A DNA stretch of 64,000 nt. Origin: DAIRDK01 sp035403225. Its GTDB lineage: Bacteria > Bacteroidota > Bacteroidia > Bacteroidales > FEN-979. Numbering within the stretch: the stretch's first letter is position 1; each line of letters begins with the position of its first letter. The DNA is taken from the NCBI GenBank assembly GCA_035403225.1, contig DAONET010000005.1, positions 52,429 to 116,428 of the forward strand, given 5' to 3'. The position numbers and the translations under genes were made by a program. This document shows positions 1-7,808 of the stretch, piece by piece. The notes below the pieces were generated by a model. That model was not told the origin of the DNA, searched no databases, and worked only from the letters and a program-made list of their open reading frames with translations.

Positions 1-13
1 GTTTTTCGAGCAT
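1..13 (-). CDS. N-terminal codons of a gene leaving the window, possibly peptide chain release factor 1
   Basis: An ATG at 13-11 reads MLEK before the window ends. A TACCTTTG promoter box lies 22 nt upstream at 42-35 on the same strand, so a gene very likely starts here. Release factor 1 in Bacteroidota often begins with a similar ML(D/E)KL sequence, and purM-prfA neighbourhood is common in the phylum as I remember it. That identity is inference from four residues plus gene order; only the presence of a start codon behind a promoter is seen. Confidence 0.4.
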
Positions 14-34
14 ATCTCTCTTTAATTCCGGGTG

Positions 35-42
35 CAAAGGTA
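35..42 (-). promoter_or_regulatory. -7 box TACCTTTG, Bacteroidetes type
   Basis: Exact match to the TAnnTTTG consensus on the minus strand, 22 nt before the ATG at 13. It lies between the purM stop and the next gene, so that gene has its own promoter even though it follows purM. No clear TTTG -33 element is visible. Confidence 0.55.
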
Positions 43-103
43 CGAATGTTTCACCTCCCCTGAAAATCCGGGAGATGATTCATCCGGGTTATTAAAAATG
101 GTC

Positions 104-1273
104 TTAGTATTCGAAGGTGCCTTCTTCGTTGATGATCGTCAGCTGATTCCGGTCAGAAGCTTCGCAACGGCCGATAATACGGGCATCAATGCCAAATCCC
201 CGGCTGATACGGATCAAATCGTCGGCAATGGTTTCCGGAGCATATAATTCCATCCGATGCCCCATGTTGAAAACCTGGTACATTTCCCTCAACGGGGTCT
301 GCGATTCTTCCCGGATCAGGCTGAACAGTGGTGGAATGGGGAAGAGGTTATCCTTGATGACATGCATCTTCTCTACGAAATGCAGAACTTTTGTCTGAGC
401 GCCTCCCGAGCAGTGTACCATCCCGTGAATAGAGGGAAAATACTCTTCAAGGACCGCCCGGATGACCGGTGCATAGGTGCGGGTAGGAGAGAGAATCAGC
501 TTGCCGATATCGATGCCGGGAACCTCCGAGGGATCCGTCAGTAACTTATTACCGCTATACACAAGTTTATCGGGTACCCTGTCATCGAAACTCTCCGGGT
601 ATTTGAAAGCATACATCTTGGTCAGGACATCGTGACGGGCCGAAGTGAGACCGTTACTCCCCATGCCACCGTTGTAACCGCTCTCATAGGTTGCTTGTCC
701 GAAAGAAGCCAGTCCGACGATCACATCACCTGACCGGATCCCGGCATTATCAACGACTCTGCTGCGCGGCATGCGGCAGCACACGGTTGAATCAACGATG
801 ATGGTCCGCACCAGGTCACCTACGTCTGCGGTCTCGCCGCCGGTCGACCAGATGCCAATTCCCAGCGTCCTCATGGCGGATAAAAACTCTTCTGTCCCTT
901 CTATGACGGCCGAGATCACTTCCCCGGGAACCAACTGCTTATTCCGGCCAATCGTGCTGGATAATAAAATATGATCCGTGGCTCCGACACAGAGGAGGTC
1001 GTCCAGGTTCATCACCACCGCATCCTGAGCAATGCCTTTCCATACACTCAGATCACCGGTTTCTTTCCAGTAAAGATAAGCCAGAGAAGATTTGGTGCCG
1101 GCGCCATCGGCATGCATGATGGTACAATACTGCTCATCGTTTCCGGAGATATCGGGGATGATCTTGCAAAAAGCTTTGGGATAAAGCCCTTTGTCAACAT
1201 GGCGGATAGCGGCATGTACTTCTTCCTTTGAAAAGGAGACGCCGCGCTGTTCGTATTTTGACGGATCAGTCAA
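104..1273 (-). CDS. purM: Phosphoribosylformylglycinamidine cyclo-ligase (AIR synthase)
   Basis: This 389-residue protein is PurM, which closes the imidazole ring of FGAM with ATP to give aminoimidazole ribotide in cytosolic purine synthesis. The nucleotide-binding segment HADGAGTKS is at residues 54-62, followed by the conserved MNLDDLLCVGA stretch around 88-98, and GGETAD sits near 145-150. The C-terminal AIRS_C half is present, with FNMGHRMEL near the end. It is longer than the roughly 345-residue E. coli enzyme, as is usual for the Bacteroidota form. It starts only 2 bp after the stop of the upstream OmpA-family gene, so the two are probably co-transcribed although their functions are unrelated. 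Confidence 0.93.
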   Translation of the reverse strand: MTDPSKYEQRGVSFSKEEVHAAIRHVDKGLYPKAFCKIIPDISGNDEQYCTIMHADGAGTKSSLAYLYWKETGDLSVWKGIAQDAVVMNLDDLLCVGATDHILLSSTIGRNKQLVPGEVISAVIEGTEEFLSAMRTLGIGIWSTGGETADVGDLVRTIIVDSTVCCRMPRSRVVDNAGIRSGDVIVGLASFGQATYESGYNGGMGSNGLTSARHDVLTKMYAFKYPESFDDRVPDKLVYSGNKLLTDPSEVPGIDIGKLILSPTRTYAPVIRAVLEEYFPSIHGMVHCSGGAQTKVLHFVEKMHVIKDNLFPIPPLFSLIREESQTPLREMYQVFNMGHRMELYAPETIADDLIRISRGFGIDARIIGRCEASDRNQLTIINEEGTFEY

Positions 1274-1275
1274 GG

Positions 1276-3729
1276 CTATTCAAATATAATCTTTTGGTTA
1301 TCAATATCCACCGAGAACGTGCCAAAAAGCTTCAAGGTGTTTTCACCGAACCTGATCATCGGCGTTTTCCTGTTCACCGTGGCTTTTACATCATAAATGC
1401 TGTTTTTCCCGATCTTCAGTTCTTTGATGTTGAAGACGGCTTTGTCGGCAATGCTCCCTTCTCCGATGATTTTGGAAGGATCTCCTTCAAAATCCTCTTT
1501 GGAGATGGCCCCGCTTTTCAACAGACGGAGGGCTTCGGAAGAGGAGATGTAAAACTCCTTCTCTTTCGGGTCGTATTCGAATCCGACTGTATTACCGTTC
1601 ACATAACAGGTCGACTTGTACATCTCATCCTTGGTGAGGGTGAAATCAATGCTGTTCTCTTCAGGTTCTGTAACGACTTCAATTTTATGGGGAGCAGCCA
1701 CCACCGGCGATGCCTTCGGGATGAAATCATTCCGCAGGATCGAGAACTCCGTCCGGCGGTTTAACTGATGAGCGGCTTCCTTCACGGCAGTGTTGGGAAG
1801 CAGGTTGATGACAGAATCTGTCAGCACCGTCCCGGCTTTGAACGTATATCCTTCTTTGGTGATGTCGCGGTTAAGCGTTCTGGGAACCCGTTCGCCGTAA
1901 CCTTTGGCCACCAGCCTGTCGGGGTCAATCCCACGCGTGATGAGGTAATCCACCACCGACTGGGCACGCTTTTGCGACAGGATGTCATTTCGTTCATCAC
2001 TATCCCGTGAGTCGGTGTGGGAGGCCAGTTCGACAACAATGTTTTCGTTGGCGTCCAACGTCTCGATCAACCCCTGTAACGAATCCTGGAACTGCGGTTT
2101 CAGATCCCACTTGGCCAGGTCATAAAGGATATCGGGTAATACCACGGGCTTCTTCGGGATGGGACGAAGAACGATATCGCGGATAAAATCTTTGCTCTTT
2201 TCAACGCCGACGGTTGTTTCCTTTGCTTTTTCGTTGAAATAGTCTTTTTTGGTGATCGTGATATCATACGTGGTATTGGCGAAGATCTGATTTTTGTTGA
2301 AGGAATAATGACCGCGGTCGTCAGTGGTAAATTTGGCAGTCCTGCCATTGGTGCCAACGATGCGTACTTCGGCTCCGGGAACGGGCTGTAAGGTACGGTC
2401 ATCAGTGACCGTACCTTCGAGGGTGAAGTACACCGGGGGAATGATGAAGGAATAGATGTCATCTTTCCCTTTTCCACCGGGGCGGTTGGAGGAAAAATAC
2501 CCTTCTTCCGGTTCTTCCGGGTTAAACACGATGGCAAAGTCATCGGAACTTGAATTGATCGGGTATTTCATGTTTTCCGGTTCCGACCAGATGCCGTTCT
2601 CCAACGTGCTGCGGAAGATGTCCAAACCACCCATACCGGGATGTCCGTTGGAGGCAAAATACAAGGTTGAATCGTTGCGTAAGAAGGGGAACATTTCATC
2701 GCCGGGAGTATTTACCCGCGATCCCAGGTTCTCTGGCCGGCCCCAGGCACCCCCTTTGCCTTTCTTTTTCACCATCCACAGGTCTTTCCCGCCATGTCCG
2801 CCCATGATATCCGAAGAATAGATCAGCACGGTCTCATTGTCCGAAACAGTGGGGTGACCAAAGACGGTGGCGCTGTCGCCTCCCAGGTCGATCTTGGCAG
2901 GATCGCCCCAGTTGTTGATCCCTGTTCTGGAGACTTTATAGATGGCACATCCGTTTTTCTTTTTATCTTCATTCCAGCAACGGGTGAAGTACAAAGCCAG
3001 AAACCGTTGGTTGAACTGCCCTACGCCTTCATTGGCTTTTGTATCAATAATGCCGCCCTGTTCCAGTAAAACAGGGGCGCTCCATTCACCTTTGCGGTCT
3101 TTCTTGGCCAGAAAGAGATCCGTGAATTCCATGCCTGTCCAGTTATCCAGGCTCTTGCCGGTGGAGGCAGCACGGTCGGAGGTGAAGATGATGGATGAAA
3201 AGTTGCGGTCTGCATAAGCAGGAGCAAACTCTTCGTCACGGGTGTTGATCTTCTTTTCGGCGATCACCTCATACTTGGATGGGTTTTTCATCCATTCTAT
3301 GGCATCATTCGTTGCGGAAATGAGGGCGTTAATACCCGGATCATTCGGCACTTTTTCTTGATAGGCAGAATATTGTTTCAGCGCTTCCTCGAAATTGCCG
3401 TTCATCTTCAGCGCATCGCCATAATACAGGTATATCTTCGGCTGTTTGTTGATCAGTTTGCTGGTGAGCAGGCGTTTGTAAGCAGTCTCTGCACGTTTGG
3501 TGTTGTTCATCAGACGGTAACATTCGGCCATCTGGAAAGAGATCCGTTCACGTTCTTCCTTGTTCTTTTTGACCTTGGAATAGGCTTTCTGGTATTTTTT
3601 CAAGGCAAGAAAATATTGCTGGTCGTTGAATGATTCATCAGCCGACCGTGAATATCGGTTCTGCGCGAAACTCCCGGCTGAAACGATGATCACCAGCAAC
3701 AAGGTCATTATGGATCGGTTCATATTCAT
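1276..3729 (-). CDS. PorE-like envelope protein: TPR, PD40 propeller, CRD, OmpA domain and a degenerate retropepsin-like tail
   Basis: This is a secreted cell-envelope protein of about 817 residues. The start at 3729 is chosen because it begins a normal signal peptide (residues 1-22, ending GSFA before QNRY); a start at 3723 would also work, and the open frame upstream runs into the promoter region. Domains in order: TPR-like helices about 25-150; WD40-like PD40 propeller repeats about 165-425; a carboxypeptidase-regulatory (CRD) beta-sandwich about 433-520 (LEGTVTDDRTLQPVPGAEV); an OmpA_C peptidoglycan-binding domain about 535-660 with HTDSR and NDILSQKRAQ; and a C-terminal region about 695-817. 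The first four domains in this order match P. gingivalis PorE, a T9SS component. The tail resembles a clan AA aspartic protease, but the Asp-Thr-Gly site reads YDPKEK. Other OmpA-family paralogues share parts of this design, so the PorE role is inferred. Confidence 0.8.
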   Translation of the reverse strand: MNMNRSIMTLLLVIIVSAGSFAQNRYSRSADESFNDQQYFLALKKYQKAYSKVKKNKEERERISFQMAECYRLMNNTKRAETAYKRLLTSKLINKQPKIYLYYGDALKMNGNFEEALKQYSAYQEKVPNDPGINALISATNDAIEWMKNPSKYEVIAEKKINTRDEEFAPAYADRNFSSIIFTSDRAASTGKSLDNWTGMEFTDLFLAKKDRKGEWSAPVLLEQGGIIDTKANEGVGQFNQRFLALYFTRCWNEDKKKNGCAIYKVSRTGINNWGDPAKIDLGGDSATVFGHPTVSDNETVLIYSSDIMGGHGGKDLWMVKKKGKGGAWGRPENLGSRVNTPGDEMFPFLRNDSTLYFASNGHPGMGGLDIFRSTLENGIWSEPENMKYPINSSSDDFAIVFNPEEPEEGYFSSNRPGGKGKDDIYSFIIPPVYFTLEGTVTDDRTLQPVPGAEVRIVGTNGRTAKFTTDDRGHYSFNKNQIFANTTYDITITKKDYFNEKAKETTVGVEKSKDFIRDIVLRPIPKKPVVLPDILYDLAKWDLKPQFQDSLQGLIETLDANENIVVELASHTDSRDSDERNDILSQKRAQSVVDYLITRGIDPDRLVAKGYGERVPRTLNRDITKEGYTFKAGTVLTDSVINLLPNTAVKEAAHQLNRRTEFSILRNDFIPKASPVVAAPHKIEVVTEPEENSIDFTLTKDEMYKSTCYVNGNTVGFEYDPKEKEFYISSSEALRLLKSGAISKEDFEGDPSKIIGEGSIADKAVFNIKELKIGKNSIYDVKATVNRKTPMIRFGENTLKLFGTFSVDIDNQKIIFE

Positions 3730-3750
3730 CTTTCCGTCTGATAAACTGGA

Positions 3751-3758
3751 CAAAGTTA
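3751..3758 (-). promoter_or_regulatory. -7 box TAACTTTG for the PorE-like gene
   Basis: Exact TAnnTTTG match 21 nt before the chosen ATG at 3729, downstream of the secDF terminator. It supports a separate transcript for the PorE-like gene and purM. The nearest TTG upstream is only 14 nt away, so the -33 element is not convincing. Confidence 0.55.
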
Positions 3759-3796
3759 AAAAATATAACGTACAATGCAGGGTTATAGTACCTCTT

Positions 3797-3833
3797 AAAA
3801 AAAAGCAGGGACCATTGTATGAAAGGTCCCTGC
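3797..3833 (-). terminator. Rho-independent terminator of secDF
   Basis: A perfect 9-bp inverted repeat (GCAGGGACC at 3805-3813, GGTCCCTGC at 3825-3833) with an 11-nt loop is followed on the minus strand by eight T residues (A tract at 3797-3804). It begins 24 bp after the secDF stop codon. Confidence 0.9.
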
Positions 3834-3856
3834 CAGGTATAGAAAGCAAGAAATAC

Positions 3857-6800
3857 TTATTTCTTTTCTTTGGCCAGTTCGCGGCGTTCTTTTCTTTTCT
3901 TCTGAAGCCGGATCAGGTCGTATGCAATAGGCGTTGCGTTAAACACCGATGAGTAGGTACCGGAAACAACCCCGATGATGAGGGCGAAGGTGAACCCGCG
4001 CAACACTTCACCGCCAAAGATGAAGATTACGATCAGGGTGACCAGGGTTACGCCTGAAGTGTTGATGGTACGTCCCAGGGTGCTGTTGATAGCGTGGTTG
4101 ATATTCACGGCCAGGTCGCGTTTCGGGTAGAGTTTGATGTGCTCACGAATCCTGTCGAAGATGATGACCGTATCCATGATAGAGTACCCGATGATGGTCA
4201 ACAGGGCGGCAATGAAGTCCTGCCCGATTTCCATGCTGAATGGCATGATGCCGTGCAACAAGGTAAAGACGGTCAGAATGATCAACGTATCATGTGCCAG
4301 AGCCGCGACACCTCCGAGTCCGTACTGCCAGTTCCGGAACCGGATGGCGATATAGATAAAGATGATGACCAGCGAGCAGATGACGGCGAAGACGGCCTGC
4401 CAGATCAACGCATAGGAAATGGACGGGTCGATACGCTGCGAACTCATCTCTCCGATGATCTTTCCGGGTTTGTCTGACTTGTAATCAGAATAAGCCAACG
4501 GGGTCTTGTAGAATCCCTTAATTCCGGAGAAAACTTTCGAGTCGACGATGGAGTCGGCAGCCAGTGAACGCTCGTTGATCATGTATTTGGTTGTGATCTT
4601 TACCTGGTTGCTGGGGCCGAATGTCTTCACTTCAGGCGATTCGCCAAGGGAACGGTGCAGGGAAGCACGCACATCGTTGGTGGTTACCGGCTGGTCAAAA
4701 CGTACTACGTAGCTACGGCCACCGGTGAAATCCAGACCCGGATCAAGTCCGCGGATGAAGATCGAGATAATCCCCGGGATGATAACAGCCAGGGAGATCA
4801 TATACATAGTATACCTGACCTTGATAAAGTCGAAATGAAGGTTCGTGAAGGCGTTGATGGAGAACTTGTATCCGACTTTGATCTTGATATCGCGGTCGAG
4901 CATCCATTCGAAACAGAGTCGTGCGATAAAGATGGAGGTAAAGAGGGAGAGCAACAAACCGATCACGAGGGTGGTAGCAAAACCTTGAATAGGTCCGCTT
5001 CCGAAGATGTAGAGGACGATACCGGTCAGGATGGTGGTGACGTGACCGTCGATGATGGCGGACAGAGCATGGTGGAACCCGTCTTTCACCACCAGTCGCA
5101 TGCCTTTGCCGGCACGGATCTCCTCTCGCATACGCTCGTAGATGATAACGTTTGAGTCGACTGCCATAGCGAGCGTCAGTACGATACCGGCGATACCAGG
5201 CAGGGTAAGGACAGCTCCGATGGAGGCCAGCACGCCAAAGAGGAAGAATACGTTGCAGAACAGGGCGATATCGGCCACATGACCGGCGCCTGCATAGTAG
5301 AGCGACATATACATCAGTACCCCGATGAATGCAATGATGAAGGAGATGAACCCTGCCCGGATGGATTCGCTACCGAGGGTGGGTCCGACTACTTCTTCCG
5401 AAGCGATCCTGGCGGGAGCCGGGAGTTTACCGGCCTTGAGGATATTGGCAAGGTCCTGCGCTTCTTCAACCGTCATGTCACCACCGGTAATTGAAGATTG
5501 GCCGTTGGGGATTTCACCGTTGACATTGGGGTAAGAATAAACATAATTATCAAGTACGATAGCGACCTGTTTCCCAATGTTCTCTCCGGTCAAACGTTTC
5601 CAGATACGTGCACCTTCGGAGTTCATGGCCATGGAGACTTCCACGCGTCCGTTCTGGTCATAGTCCTGACGGGCATTGGTGATCACATCTCCGCCCAGGG
5701 CAGGAGAGCCATCACGCGACGTGATTTTCAGGGCAACCAGTTCGAGGACGTCTTTAGCCTCGGCGCGGGGTTTTACGGTCCAGGCCAGTTTCATATCCCG
5801 GGGGAACATATTGGTCACCAGCTTGAGCAGGTGGTTCACGTGCGCGGTATCTTTAATAAAGGCACGACCGACCATAGCTGTCTGTCCGGGAACATAGGAA
5901 CCGTCTTTATTCTGATAGATAGCGGGATTCAGGTAAGCGAAAAGAGGATTGTTCTTGGCATATTCTTCGAACGACTTCTGATCTTTTCCGGGGCCGGCTT
6001 TTTTAGCGGTATCTTTTTCCAGCTGTTTCAGCAGGGCATTTCCTCCCGAGGTATCTTTTTTCGTCTGTTCAGGAGTTTTTGCTTCTTCTTTTTTCGCTGC
6101 TTTCTCAGTGGTTTTCTTCTCTGCCAACGTCGTCCCGGAAACTCCTGCTTTCAGGGCGGTAGTGTCAACACCTGCCAGTGAGTCAATAGTGGTAGTGTCT
6201 CCTCCGGCGGCGAGGATAGTGGTCAGCCTTTTGTTGGCTTCGGCGAAATATTGATACAGATCGGGGAATTGATAAGTTTCCCAGAACTCAAGTTGTGCAG
6301 TTCCCTGGAGGAGCTTACGGACACGGGCGGGATCTTTGATACCGGGGAGCTCGATCAGGATACGTCCGGCCGTTTGCATCTTGTTGATGTTGGGCTGGGC
6401 GACACCAAAACGGTCGATACGTGTCCGGAGAATCTGATAGGTCCGGTCGATAGCGTCGTTGGTCTCTTTCCTGATGACACTGATGACCTGTTCGTTAGTG
6501 GAGTTGAAGTTGATCTGGTCTTTCAGCTCAACCGTGGTAAAGATGGAAGCCAGTTTGGCATTGGGATCCACTTGTTTGAACGATTCTGCAAAAAGGTCGA
6601 CAAAGTCTTTGGTACTCGATTTTTCTTTTTCAATGGCAATGGTCATGGCTTTGTTGAAAGTGACGTCCTGACTGTATCCGGACAGGGCCCGGATTATATC
6701 GGGAACCGAAACTTCCATAGTGATGTTCATCCCACCCTTGAGGTCAAGTCCGAGACCGATTTCGCGTTCGCGAACATCTTTCAACGTATACTTTTTGATC

Positions 6801-7060
6801 AGGATGTTATAGACGACGTTGTTCGCCATCGAATCATTGTAATGTTCTTCACGAGCTTGCGTGATCGAATCCAGTAAGTAAGTATATTCCTGGGCATTTC
6901 CGTTCGAAAGCTTCTGGGCTTCGGTAATAGCAGCTGCTGCTTTGGCAAATTTCTCTGCTTTCTTTGATTGACGCCAGCTTACTAAAGTAAAGGATAGCTG
7001 AAAAATACATACTAGTCCGAAAATGATCGCAAAAAACTTAATCGCGCCTTTATTCTGCAT
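3857..7060 (-). CDS. secDF: Fused protein translocase subunit SecDF
   Basis: This 1067-residue inner-membrane protein fuses SecD and SecF, which use proton-motive force to pull substrates out of the SecYEG channel. The SecD half has an N-terminal membrane segment (about 8-27), the LDLKGGMN motif near 105, the periplasmic P1 region with RFGVAQPNI near 215, and a bundle of membrane helices about 555-720. The SecF half restarts with a helix near 755 and LDFTGGRSYVVRF near 780, then more helices to about 1050 and a basic tail. An insertion of about 75 residues, rich in K, A, E and T, interrupts the P1 region at about 295-370. The fusion is normal for Bacteroidota. The gene ends at a strong terminator and lies 66 bp downstream of the helical-repeat gene. 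Confidence 0.95.
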   Translation of the reverse strand: MQNKGAIKFFAIIFGLVCIFQLSFTLVSWRQSKKAEKFAKAAAAITEAQKLSNGNAQEYTYLLDSITQAREEHYNDSMANNVVYNILIKKYTLKDVREREIGLGLDLKGGMNITMEVSVPDIIRALSGYSQDVTFNKAMTIAIEKEKSSTKDFVDLFAESFKQVDPNAKLASIFTTVELKDQINFNSTNEQVISVIRKETNDAIDRTYQILRTRIDRFGVAQPNINKMQTAGRILIELPGIKDPARVRKLLQGTAQLEFWETYQFPDLYQYFAEANKRLTTILAAGGDTTTIDSLAGVDTTALKAGVSGTTLAEKKTTEKAAKKEEAKTPEQTKKDTSGGNALLKQLEKDTAKKAGPGKDQKSFEEYAKNNPLFAYLNPAIYQNKDGSYVPGQTAMVGRAFIKDTAHVNHLLKLVTNMFPRDMKLAWTVKPRAEAKDVLELVALKITSRDGSPALGGDVITNARQDYDQNGRVEVSMAMNSEGARIWKRLTGENIGKQVAIVLDNYVYSYPNVNGEIPNGQSSITGGDMTVEEAQDLANILKAGKLPAPARIASEEVVGPTLGSESIRAGFISFIIAFIGVLMYMSLYYAGAGHVADIALFCNVFFLFGVLASIGAVLTLPGIAGIVLTLAMAVDSNVIIYERMREEIRAGKGMRLVVKDGFHHALSAIIDGHVTTILTGIVLYIFGSGPIQGFATTLVIGLLLSLFTSIFIARLCFEWMLDRDIKIKVGYKFSINAFTNLHFDFIKVRYTMYMISLAVIIPGIISIFIRGLDPGLDFTGGRSYVVRFDQPVTTNDVRASLHRSLGESPEVKTFGPSNQVKITTKYMINERSLAADSIVDSKVFSGIKGFYKTPLAYSDYKSDKPGKIIGEMSSQRIDPSISYALIWQAVFAVICSLVIIFIYIAIRFRNWQYGLGGVAALAHDTLIILTVFTLLHGIMPFSMEIGQDFIAALLTIIGYSIMDTVIIFDRIREHIKLYPKRDLAVNINHAINSTLGRTINTSGVTLVTLIVIFIFGGEVLRGFTFALIIGVVSGTYSSVFNATPIAYDLIRLQKKRKERRELAKEKK

Positions 7061-7126
7061 GTGTTTAAGGATTTAATAAAAGTACTTGTTTTTTTGAGGG
7101 TGCGAAGATAGAAAATTTCCGCGTAA

Positions 7127-7651
7127 TTATTGGGATATTTTTTTAATGATTTTCATTCCCTTACTCCGGAAACCAGCTGTTTCCTCCTCTAACCGCCATG
7201 CAATGGAATCTCGCAACTCCTCTTTCAGGTCGGGTTCGATCTGAATAACCCGGTATAAAATTTCCATGGAATATACCTTCTGTGCAACGGCTTCCCCGGG
7301 CGATGTCAGCCATTCAAAACAGGTGTTGACCAGTACGCCCAACTCTTTTTCCGGGAGAGGTAATCGCATCAGCATCCGTAAAGTGTGCCGCTTGAAAGCG
7401 TCATGTCGAAAACGGGGAAGCGCTGCTGCCATCTCTTCAATATACGGGTACAGCCACTCCGGATGAAGCTCTGCACACAAATCAACCGCCCAAGCTGCTA
7501 CCCGGGATTCCGGTTCTTCACTGCCCAGGTAAATGCTTGTTAGTTCGGCAAATAACTCCGGACGCTGCTCCACGGCATCGGCTACGACGTCCGCCCTGTT
7601 ACGCCCCATCCCTTTCCGGAGAAGCTCTTGAAGTGGTGTTTGATTTTTCAT
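7127..7651 (-). CDS. Small HEAT-like helical-repeat protein, unknown function
   Basis: I do not recognise a named family in this 174-residue protein. It lacks a signal peptide and membrane helices. It is almost wholly helical, with repeated pairs of amphipathic helices (for example ESRVAAWAVDLCAELHP and AVAQKVYSMEILYRVIQIEP) that look like HEAT or ARM repeats, which usually serve as protein-binding scaffolds. The start at 7651 (MKNQTPLQ) is preferred over an ATG at 7669 because the latter lies inside the TATCTTTG promoter box at 7674-7667. It is followed by secDF on the same strand with no terminator between. Confidence 0.75.
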   Translation of the reverse strand: MKNQTPLQELLRKGMGRNRADVVADAVEQRPELFAELTSIYLGSEEPESRVAAWAVDLCAELHPEWLYPYIEEMAAALPRFRHDAFKRHTLRMLMRLPLPEKELGVLVNTCFEWLTSPGEAVAQKVYSMEILYRVIQIEPDLKEELRDSIAWRLEEETAGFRSKGMKIIKKISQ

Positions 7652-7666
7652 GCGATCACGATGGTG

Positions 7667-7674
7667 CAAAGATA
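7667..7674 (-). promoter_or_regulatory. -7 box TATCTTTG for the helical-repeat gene
   Basis: Exact TAnnTTTG match 15 nt before the ATG at 7651. It overlaps an in-frame upstream ATG at 7669 and so argues for the downstream start. It is divergent from the box at 7723-7730. Confidence 0.6.
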
Positions 7675-7722
7675 ATCAACAAGGTTTTTCCTGGTATATA
7701 TAAATTCAATGACCTAAAATTT

Positions 7723-7730
7723 TAAATTTG
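7723..7730 (+). promoter_or_regulatory. -7 box TAAATTTG for the decarboxylase gene
   Basis: Exact TAnnTTTG match 78 nt upstream of the ATG at 7809. The in-frame start at 7728 falls within the box, so the shorter protein is preferred. Confidence 0.5.
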
Positions 7731-7808
7731 CATAATTTTTTAAATCCGGGTAACTTAGATTGTCAGAAAAAAGTAAAAGTAGAACGTTTGGATTTTGAAT
7801 TATCGGCC

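Noticed and set aside
60..100. CTCCC/GGGAG repeat after purM as a terminator
   Set aside because: Five-base stem without T tract; too weak to call.
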